Below, piece after piece: positions 1 to 6,191 of a stretch of 32,332 bases of DNA. The stretch is from Sedimentisphaerales bacterium. Lineage in GTDB: Bacteria > Planctomycetota > Phycisphaerae > Sedimentisphaerales > SM23-30. Positions within the stretch are counted from its first letter, which is position 1. Each line of letters opens with the position of its first letter. The stretch spans positions 1 to 32,332 of the forward strand of contig JAFGHE010000092.1 in assembly GCA_016930295.1 (NCBI GenBank). Direction: 5' to 3'. The notes below the pieces were generated by a model that saw nothing but the letters and a program-made list of their open reading frames with translations, had not been told where the DNA came from and did no database searches. Position numbers and translations under genes: made by a program.

Positions 1-338
1 ATTGCCCGGACATGGCCCGGCGTAGCCAGCCCGACCCGGTCCCCGGCGCCAAAGGAAGCCTTTAATCCGGCATACGTGGGTTTAAGCCACGTGAACACAT
101 TTCGTAACGCCTTGGCATTGGCCCAGGTCAGGGCATAAAGACTAATCCCGGCAACGTCCCTGCCATCCTGAAACATCTTACCTGCCGGGCCGTTTACAAA
201 AAGAAATTTCTCCCCTTGCCTGCCCCGCACCAGCGCAAACACAGAATCATCCATTGTCTGAATCGAACTCTCATAAACGCTATATCCACTTGGCAGAAAA
301 CTCTGGATTCTTTCAGGCAATAGGGTTCTCCTGTTCAT
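1..338 (-). CDS. uxaE: tagaturonate epimerase (UxaE-like), N-terminal part, runs off the left edge
   Basis: The reverse strand is open from an ATG at 336-338 to the window edge, giving about 112 residues with no stop. An AAAGG sequence lies about 6 bases before the ATG. The translation begins MNRRTLLPERIQSF and reaches SFGAGDRVGLATPGHVRA, which I recognise as the conserved N-terminal block of the tagaturonate epimerase family. That family interconverts D-tagaturonate and D-fructuronate, linking galacturonate and glucuronate catabolism in the cytoplasm. No signal peptide is visible, as expected. The gene lies 56 bases downstream of the GH26 gene on the same strand and is probably co-transcribed with it, so released uronic acids may enter this route. 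Identification rests on one motif block recalled from memory; the catalytic part is outside the window. Confidence 0.62.
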   Translation of the reverse strand, partial: MNRRTLLPERIQSFLPSGYSVYESSIQTMDDSVFALVRGRQGEKFLFVNGPAGKMFQDGRDVAGISLYALTWANAKALRNVFTWLKPTYAGLKASFGAGDRVGLATPGHVRA

Positions 339-347
339 GGTAACCTT

Positions 348-380
348 TATCCGGATATCTCGAATACTTTTCCGGATAAA
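348..380. promoter_or_regulatory. two TCCGGATA sites in the GH26-uxaE gap
   Basis: A perfect palindrome TATCCGGATA is at 349-358 and a second half-related site, TTTTCCGGATAAAA, surrounds 371-378. They are about two helical turns apart, in the 56-base gap between the GH26 stop and the uxaE start. This arrangement suits a dimeric regulator site controlling uxaE. It is inference from symmetry only; no regulator gene is seen nearby. Confidence 0.25.
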
Positions 381-394
381 AGAAACGGTACACA

Positions 395-1531
395 CTATTT
401 TATAATGGGATAATGTATTTTTGGTTCTTTGACCGTCACCCAGGGTAAATCTTTGAGGGTCAAAACCTGTTCGCTTTCGTAACAGCTCATGAACGTATCA
501 CGGCTGCGCCACATACTGGCCGCCGGGTCGCCCCAGTTCATAAACCAGACCCAGCGCGGCTGCTCCTTCAACTTCTCCACCGAGGGCAGCCGTCCCACTT
601 CACCCAGGGCAATCGGTTTATCCCCGGCCAGGGCCAGAAGCTGATCGTAGTTTTCCTGATTATACTCTTGGGAATACACATCCGTAGCGATAATATCCAC
701 CACATCGTGACCCGGAAAGTACATTTCGTGAGGATCGACTTTTTCCTTAAATTCATTGGTATTGTAAACCCAGATCAGGTTATTGAGCCCGTGAAAATTC
801 ACCAGCCGATCATACATCATGCGCCACAACTTTTTATATCCGTCCTCGCCGGGCCGTTTACCCCACCAGAACCAGGCGCCGTTCATTTCATGATACGGGC
901 GCCACAACACCGGCACGCCCGCGTCCCGAAGCTGCTTGAGAAACCAGGCAATCACATCGACCTGAGACTTCCACCGCTCATGGATCGCCGTGCCCGGCGT
1001 GATCAGGTCCTGCCATTCCTGGTCGGTCAGATGACTCTGTATCGATTCCCGAAACTCCACCGGCTCATCCTGGGTCGGAGGCACCGCATGCCACATAAAA
1101 GTAAGGATAAATCCCTCCTCATGACGCACAATCGCTTCGTCTATCATACGCTGGCGATAGTTAATCCCGTCCCAGTACCCCGGATAACTGAATCCGAAAT
1201 CCTGACCATATAGCGCCGGATAATGCTTCGTATAACGATGCAGCACCGAAAGGATCGACGTGCCCGGCAGCGGCGCACAATGCTGGCCCGCCAGCGTATG
1301 ATTGCCTGATATACTGTAAAGATACTCCAATAACTCCACCGCCTCCTTCGAAGCATCAGGTGTCACCGGCCGGGCCGGCTGCAGCGCAGCAATGGGAGCC
1401 AACACCTTAACTGCCTCCGGCGCAGTTTTGGGCGCCTCCGGCTCAACGGCACTCTCAGCAGCCCAAACCGACAAAGCACCTGCAAACATAATTCCCGCCA
1501 TTATCCAAAAATACATCTTCCTGTCTGTCAT
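395..1531 (-). CDS. GH26 endo-beta-1,4-mannanase, secreted
   Basis: The 378-residue product is a glycoside hydrolase family 26 enzyme, which cleaves internal beta-1,4-mannosidic bonds in mannan, glucomannan or galactomannan. Residues 1-25 form a signal peptide ending near SVWAAES, followed by an Ala/Pro/Glu-rich linker to about residue 60. The catalytic barrel shows the family hallmarks: RPYHEMNGAWFWWG with acid/base Glu215, and IALGEVGRLPS with nucleophile Glu311. Upstream aromatic motifs LYGQDFGFSYPG (107-118) and TFMWHAVPP (144-152) are also typical. A GGAAGGAG sequence precedes the ATG at 1529-1531. No carbohydrate-binding module is seen, and length is normal for a single-domain enzyme. 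It acts outside the cytoplasm. The gene follows the GH2 gene on the same strand, separated by a hairpin-bearing gap. Substrate within the family (mannan versus related glucans) is inferred. Confidence 0.9.
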   Translation of the reverse strand: MTDRKMYFWIMAGIMFAGALSVWAAESAVEPEAPKTAPEAVKVLAPIAALQPARPVTPDASKEAVELLEYLYSISGNHTLAGQHCAPLPGTSILSVLHRYTKHYPALYGQDFGFSYPGYWDGINYRQRMIDEAIVRHEEGFILTFMWHAVPPTQDEPVEFRESIQSHLTDQEWQDLITPGTAIHERWKSQVDVIAWFLKQLRDAGVPVLWRPYHEMNGAWFWWGKRPGEDGYKKLWRMMYDRLVNFHGLNNLIWVYNTNEFKEKVDPHEMYFPGHDVVDIIATDVYSQEYNQENYDQLLALAGDKPIALGEVGRLPSVEKLKEQPRWVWFMNWGDPAASMWRSRDTFMSCYESEQVLTLKDLPWVTVKEPKIHYPIIK

Positions 1532-1574
1532 GGTCCTAAGCTCCTTCCTTAATAAATAATCAAATCCAGGGTGG

Positions 1575-1624
1575 CATGCTTACGCGCAATATTGTCACCC
1601 CTGTGAAGACAGGAGTTAAGCATG
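1575..1624. repeat. nested hairpin repeat with CATGCTTA/TAAGCATG arms
   Basis: The outer arms are CATGCTTA (1575-1582) and TAAGCATG (1617-1624). Inside is a second perfect stem, CCTGT-GAAG-ACAGG (1600-1613). It lies between the GH2 stop and the GH26 start, so it could stabilise the GH2 transcript end or attenuate readthrough. The outer arm sequence is close to that of the hairpin at 19951-19985, suggesting a REP-like family. Confidence 0.6.
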
Positions 1625-1708
1625 CTGATTCACCGGCACTCAGGCTTTTAAAATCAATTAGTAACATTAAAGCAATCATACAAATTTATTTCCAAAATCA
1701 TCTGTTTC

Positions 1709-4534
1709 CTATTCTACCCCATCCGGCAGAGCGCTGCCAAAATAAAATAACACCGTCGCTTCATACCATCCCCCCAGTCGGGGCGCCTGATGCACCTGTC
1801 CTGCCGGACCGTGTGCCGATGCCGGATGAAACTTCGTCCCTATCGGGGCAATGCCGTCCAGCAAAGAGATATCCCCGGCCGGAAAATCAACATGCGTGGT
1901 TCGCGGATCAAAAGCATCACCTGCCGGCTCGCTCGGTGTAAACACTCGCAAAAACAGGTCATCGCCGGCAAACACCATGGTGATGGGCGACTCTTTCGTC
2001 TCCAGAACAGCCCAGTACATATCGGCGTGAAAACCTTTAAACTCGGGATACTCCCAAACGACGCCGGTAATAGCATCATTATAATCCTTATGCCAGACAT
2101 CAAACTCAGCTCCTTTCATCCGGTTCTTCCATACCCGGTAAGGCCCTTTACCCAGCCAGCGCAGGCCGGTTACCGCCTCTTCCGGATAATCAAAGGTCAC
2201 TCCCAGGTAATCAAGCTCCGTCTGACCCGGGAATTGATACGCATAATTTAACCGTAACCAACCATTCGCAAACATGCGCCAATGGATCTTTCTGAGGTTC
2301 TTATCGAAATTCGCCTCCACCACATAATCATTTCCATCTGCCTTATGGTTTATCTCCTTAACCACTGCCTCACCCCGGACCAGGCGCGGCCCGTTCGTCA
2401 GCGAAATCGTCGTACCCTTATAACGTACGCTGCACAGCCGACCCGTTGCGGCGTCAATCCCCACTTCCGTTTCATTTGCCTCCATGGTGATAATTCCATC
2501 CTGCTCGTTTCCCTTCACCTGCCCGGCACCTTTTTGCACCAGCCGACCGGCCATCTCGTCCGGCTCAGGAATCATCCAGGTCCAGGTGTAAACCTCCCGG
2601 CCGTGGGGATCGGTGGCCGTCAGATAAAACGCATCGTGCTCACGCCAGTCGCCCGGCAGGTCGATAGAAAGAGTTCCACTCTCACGAGGCGCCACCGCCG
2701 GAGAAACAACGTCACCTTGCGCGGCCGTACTATGCCCATTTGCATCGGCTCCGGGCAACGGAAAATCAACCAACTTCCAGGTAAACCGTACCTGATTTAA
2801 ATTAGTGAAATCATATCGGTTATGAACCCGCAGCGCGCCGGTAAATGTCGGCGCAAGATTGTCCTGCTCACTCCATTCAAAATACACCGGCGACCACACT
2901 TCCCTGATCGTATAGAAACTCCCTTCCTTTTGGCGATACGGCCCCAGGATGCCGTCCGGCGCACTGTTCCCGGCTACATCGATCCGCCCGCCCTGATCCA
3001 TACGCACAATCCCCTCATCCGCAAACACCCAAAGGAACCCGCCGACGGCCAGGGGATTTCCCAGCATCAGATTCCACCAGTCGTCCAGCCCAGCGCCGTG
3101 CCCGCCGTCGTAAAGACCGTGCAGAAACTCGGTCGGCATAAACAGGTCATCACCATGAAAAAACGATCCCGAACAGCAGTCATACACCTCATAATGAGCG
3201 GTATTAATCCCGTTAAAGTTAAGCCACGGGTGGATCACCGTCCGCTGCTGTGGATCCCATTGGGAATAATCATCCACCAGATCATAATTAAAGCCGCCCT
3301 CATTCCCGTTAGCCCACAAAATCACACTGGGATGGTTCACATCACGGAGTACCATCTCGCGCACCAGTCTGGAGCCGACCTCGGTATCGTACGCGTCCTG
3401 CCAGCCCGTCAGTTCGTCGATAACAAAAAGACCCAGCTCATCCGCCACGTCCAGAAAATGCTCGTCCGGCGGATAGTGCGACATGCGCACCGCGTTCATA
3501 TTCATATCCTTCATGAGATTCACATCCAGTTTACTGATCACCCGACTGGTCGTGCGACCCGACGTCGGCCAGCACGAATGCCGGTTCACACCTTTAAGAC
3601 GAACCTTCACTCCATTGATATAAAGACCGTCACGGACGCGGACTTCAATCGTACGAAAACCAAACTGTTCTGTGACCTCATGCCGTGTTATATCTTTTTC
3701 TTTGAGTTTAACTTCTACCCGGTACAGGTTCGGCCACTCCGGAGACCACGGCTTCACACCTTCCACTTTCGTGCGCAGCGTTACTTTCTCCCGGCCCCCT
3801 GTAACAGCCGCCCAAAACTCCGGCCCTGCCGGCGTACCGTCAAGCTGATAAATCCGGGCCGTGACCCGATCCGCCGTAGAAACGCCCTCTAAAAAAACAT
3901 CCAGGGAAAACTCACCCGTATGCCGGCCGTCAAGGGCCATACGGATGATATGCTCGGCAGGAAACGCCTCCAGCCAGACCGGCCGATAGATGCCGCTGAA
4001 AAGCCAGAAGTCCGCACGCCGCTCCGCCAGATTGACCGACTCATTATCAGAATACCTTTTTACCGTAACCTCCAGCAGATTCTCCTTTTCATAGTTTAAC
4101 AGACCCGTGACATCGTAACGAAATTCGTAAAATCCACCCTGATGCACCGGCCCGACCGACCGGCCGTTGATTATAACTTCCGTATCCGTCATCACCCCGC
4201 CAAAAACAATATCCACCTTCCTGCCCCGCCAGTCCTCCGGCACTGTAAATCCATACCGGTAATACCCCACCCGATCCGGCGCCGGATCACCCGACCAGTC
4301 ATTCCAATAACGATACGTACCAAAACCCTGCATCTCCCAGTTGGAAGGGACTGGAATCATACCCCACCGCCCGCTCCGCCGTCCGCCACTAACCTTAAAC
4401 TCCCAATCCACCGTATTCTCGTTATCCATCCCCGAAAGATACTGCACCTGCGTCTTCTGCGCCCCAGCCGTCCCGGTAAAAAATACCACCAGCAGCACAG
4501 CCGACACCCCGGTCAAAGCGACTGACAACTTCAT
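1709..4534 (-). CDS. GH2 beta-galactosidase-like glycosidase, secreted
   Basis: I start this at the ATG at 4532-4534 (941 residues). It has TTTTGGAG 8 bases upstream, whereas an upstream TTG at 4576 has no ribosome site. The N terminus is a signal peptide (MKLSVALTGVSAVLLVVFF, ending at TGTAGAQ). It is followed by the GH2 jelly-roll sugar-binding domain, an immunoglobulin-like domain and the TIM barrel. The acid/base is Glu412 in WANGNEGG and the nucleophile is Glu469 in MPTEFLHG. The motif LKGVNRHS and NAVRMSHYPPDEHF are typical of the family. The C-terminal third resembles the beta-galactosidase small-chain domain (LGKGPYRVWKNRMKG). It probably removes beta-galactosyl or related side groups from oligosaccharides in the periplasm or outside. 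The exact sugar cannot be decided because GH2 also includes mannosidases and glucuronidases. Confidence 0.88.
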   Translation of the reverse strand: MKLSVALTGVSAVLLVVFFTGTAGAQKTQVQYLSGMDNENTVDWEFKVSGGRRSGRWGMIPVPSNWEMQGFGTYRYWNDWSGDPAPDRVGYYRYGFTVPEDWRGRKVDIVFGGVMTDTEVIINGRSVGPVHQGGFYEFRYDVTGLLNYEKENLLEVTVKRYSDNESVNLAERRADFWLFSGIYRPVWLEAFPAEHIIRMALDGRHTGEFSLDVFLEGVSTADRVTARIYQLDGTPAGPEFWAAVTGGREKVTLRTKVEGVKPWSPEWPNLYRVEVKLKEKDITRHEVTEQFGFRTIEVRVRDGLYINGVKVRLKGVNRHSCWPTSGRTTSRVISKLDVNLMKDMNMNAVRMSHYPPDEHFLDVADELGLFVIDELTGWQDAYDTEVGSRLVREMVLRDVNHPSVILWANGNEGGFNYDLVDDYSQWDPQQRTVIHPWLNFNGINTAHYEVYDCCSGSFFHGDDLFMPTEFLHGLYDGGHGAGLDDWWNLMLGNPLAVGGFLWVFADEGIVRMDQGGRIDVAGNSAPDGILGPYRQKEGSFYTIREVWSPVYFEWSEQDNLAPTFTGALRVHNRYDFTNLNQVRFTWKLVDFPLPGADANGHSTAAQGDVVSPAVAPRESGTLSIDLPGDWREHDAFYLTATDPHGREVYTWTWMIPEPDEMAGRLVQKGAGQVKGNEQDGIITMEANETEVGIDAATGRLCSVRYKGTTISLTNGPRLVRGEAVVKEINHKADGNDYVVEANFDKNLRKIHWRMFANGWLRLNYAYQFPGQTELDYLGVTFDYPEEAVTGLRWLGKGPYRVWKNRMKGAEFDVWHKDYNDAITGVVWEYPEFKGFHADMYWAVLETKESPITMVFAGDDLFLRVFTPSEPAGDAFDPRTTHVDFPAGDISLLDGIAPIGTKFHPASAHGPAGQVHQAPRLGGWYEATVLFYFGSALPDGVE

Positions 4535-4587
4535 TCTGAATACTCCAAAACTAAGAGGGATTTCAAAGAGGCTCAAATGACGCCGGC

Positions 4588-4658
4588 GTCAAAAGTATGG
4601 CGAACGGTTGTTTCTGGATTAAAAACAGCGATTTTAATTACCAATATCCACTTTGGAC
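4588..4658 (-). repeat. 71-bp dispersed element, copy A
   Basis: The ends are GTCAAAAGT (4588-4596) and ACTTTGGAC (4650-4658), near-perfect terminal inverted repeats. By eye about 64 of 71 positions match copy B at 32257-32327 in the opposite orientation. The inner part contains TGTTT/AAACA arms able to form a small stem. Strand is given relative to copy B. No coding sequence is carried, so it resembles a very small non-autonomous element or a REP-like repeat. Confidence 0.8.
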
Positions 4659-4757
4659 GGAACCATCTAAAATAAGAGGCTTCCTCATAAAACTCATACA
4701 TTCCATACACCCGACATCCTACCTTAAAATCGCCCCCCTGTCAATCCTGTCAAAAAA

Positions 4758-4829
4758 CTCTGTGCCCTCAGTGTCCTCGGTGGTTCAAAAAATTATTATT
4801 AACCACAGGGCCCACCGAGAAACACAGAG
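4758..4829. repeat. palindromic CTCTGTG repeat, fullest copy
   Basis: The left arm (4758-4785) starts CTCTGTGCCCTCAG and ends CGGTGGTT. The right arm (4801-4829) starts AACCACAGGG and ends ACACAGAG. The arms form an imperfect inverted repeat around an AT-rich loop. Partial copies with the same AAAACTCTGTG or ACCTCTGTG core occur at 9594-9615, 11256-11283 and 16848-16876. The flanking text CCTGTCAATCCTGTCAAAAA is also shared with the 16830-16855 copy. Confidence 0.7.
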
Positions 4830-4942
4830 AATAATATAAAAATATCGCGTCTTCATGATGATCAATTATTAATACCCAGAAGCTGATTATTGATAGTTGA
4901 AGACCTGACCCTATTATCCCCCCTATTATCCCCTTCCTCCCA

Positions 4943-5416
4943 TCAAGGTAAATGTTTACAAAATATATTGATTTCTAAGTTTTTATCTGTCTTATTTTGT
5001 TCTTTGATGTCGTCTTTTTCAATATTAATCGGTATTCCATTGTGATAGGGTGCGTACAAGAAAGACTTCAAAACTGGTAAGGGATTATTTATTATTTTAT
5101 AATTACATTTAAAAGGTAAAACATTATGAAAATCGGATATTAAATTAAATCTTAGCTGACATGCCTGCTCATCAAACCACAAATAAAATAACATCCCATG
5201 ATTCTTGTTTGAGAATATTATCTGGTTTTTACGATTTTCAATTATATTCTCAATAGATTCTAAAAGGATATCTTCTGATATCAATTTTTGTTGCTCAGTG
5301 GTAATTTGTATATGCCACATGTTATTTTTCATTTCTTCATTTAAATCATTCTCTGATTCACCTATAAATAGTTCATCATTAATAATTGTCTCAACGATTT
5401 CAAAGAACTTTGTCAT
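4943..5416 (-). CDS. AT-rich hypothetical protein (157 aa)
   Basis: I do not recognise this protein. The ATG at 5414-5416 is preceded by a good GAGGGG ribosome site, which argues that it is a real gene. It is rich in Asn, Ile, Lys and Glu and visibly poorer in G+C than every neighbour. It has no signal peptide and no membrane segment; a hydrophobic beta-strand-like patch (MLFYLWFDEQACQLRFNLI, about residues 75-93) sits in the middle. It lies between the creatininase-family gene and the repeat-filled gap, same strand. Base composition and the adjacent repeats suggest recent acquisition. Size and composition would suit an immunity-type protein of a contact or toxin system, but no toxin gene is nearby and this remains a guess. 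Confidence 0.6.
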   Translation of the reverse strand: MTKFFEIVETIINDELFIGESENDLNEEMKNNMWHIQITTEQQKLISEDILLESIENIIENRKNQIIFSNKNHGMLFYLWFDEQACQLRFNLISDFHNVLPFKCNYKIINNPLPVLKSFLYAPYHNGIPINIEKDDIKEQNKTDKNLEINIFCKHLP

Positions 5417-5479
5417 GCTATCCCCTCAATCTAAATTTTTGCGCTTTTTGAGCTTTTTTGTGGCTATTAAAAAAATCCG

Positions 5480-6181
5480 CTACTCCGCCAGACATCCACG
5501 CACCCACTCCAACGCATTCTCCTTCATCAACTCCACAATCCGCCGGCCCTTCTCCTTAGTGGCATAGGAAGGATATCCTTCACACCCCGGCGAGCCTGTG
5601 ATAGGATCCGTATTTTCATGAAACAGGCTTTCTTTAAACACCTCCTCCGGCGTCTCAAAATCCTCAATCCGGTTGGTGCGCACCCGCTCCGGAAACAGAT
5701 ACATCATTACCGATGTCTCACCCTCATCGGCATGCTTGACATGCGTCTGCTTTTCCAGGATATCCTTCACATCCAGCGCGAAAAGCTCTAAAACATAAAC
5801 TCCCTCATGCTCGATATCTCGCAACGCCTGCAAATGGATAGGGTCGCCGTGCGCCGACATCAGCAAAAACTTCTTGAATCCCTGCCCCGCCCATACGCTG
5901 ATTAACGAAGACACCGTATTGCGCAAATCGTCATAGCTGATACTGGTGGTGCCGGCAAAAAACCGGTCGCACGGCGTGCCCACGCCATAATGGAACGTTG
6001 GCGCCACCAATACTCCCGTCGCCCCCGCCACATACCCGGCCATATATTCCGCCATCAGCGTATCCGTAGCCAATGGCAGATGCCGAGAATGCTGCTCACA
6101 TATCCCCATCGGAATAATCAAACCATCCTTCCCCGTCAAATAATCCCTGACCTCCTCCCAAGTTAAATCGTTTAAATACAT
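5480..6181 (-). CDS. creatininase-family amidohydrolase
   Basis: The 233-residue cytosolic product belongs to the creatininase / creatinine amidohydrolase family, metal-dependent enzymes that open cyclic amides or cleave formamide-type bonds. The metal motif GICEQHSRHLPLATDT gives Glu29, His31 and Asp40, and MSAHGDPIH (His111) stands where NGHGGN usually occurs. HADEGETSVMMYLFPE supplies Glu155. Family length is about 240-260, so it is complete. AAAGGAG precedes the ATG at 6179-6181. The gap to the upstream glycosidase-like gene is only 10 bases, so the two are co-transcribed. Creatinine itself is an unlikely substrate in this setting. Related proteins occur in cofactor and nucleoside pathways, and here the enzyme probably acts on a product made by the same gene cluster; which one is unknown. 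Confidence 0.82.
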   Translation of the reverse strand: MYLNDLTWEEVRDYLTGKDGLIIPMGICEQHSRHLPLATDTLMAEYMAGYVAGATGVLVAPTFHYGVGTPCDRFFAGTTSISYDDLRNTVSSLISVWAGQGFKKFLLMSAHGDPIHLQALRDIEHEGVYVLELFALDVKDILEKQTHVKHADEGETSVMMYLFPERVRTNRIEDFETPEEVFKESLFHENTDPITGSPGCEGYPSYATKEKGRRIVELMKENALEWVRGCLAE

Positions 6182-6191
6182 CTTTACTCCT

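Larger units (their letters stand above)
4577..4942. other. gene-less stretch packed with repeat remnants
   Basis: This 366-base gap upstream of the GH2 gene holds no credible gene. From left to right it contains a 12-base palindrome (GACGCCGGCGTC, 4579-4590), a copy of the 71-bp element, a full palindromic CTCTGTG repeat, and a tandem pair of CCCTATTATCCC (about 4910-4932). A short open frame at 4597-4839 is composed of these repeats and I do not regard it as coding. Confidence 0.6.

Noticed and set aside
668-1213. A 181-codon plus-strand frame opposite the GH26 gene
   Set aside because: It lies wholly within the mannanase gene, has no recognisable motifs, and the composition is typical of an antisense shadow.
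2822-3892. A 356-codon open frame on the plus strand opposite the GH2 gene
   Set aside because: It is the mirror of a strongly supported GH2 coding sequence; the translation is rich in His, Arg and Pro with no family motif or ribosome site.
4597-4839. An 80-codon frame in the gap upstream of GH2
   Set aside because: It is made from the 71-bp element and the CTCTGTG palindrome, has no ribosome site, and copy B of the element does not preserve the frame.
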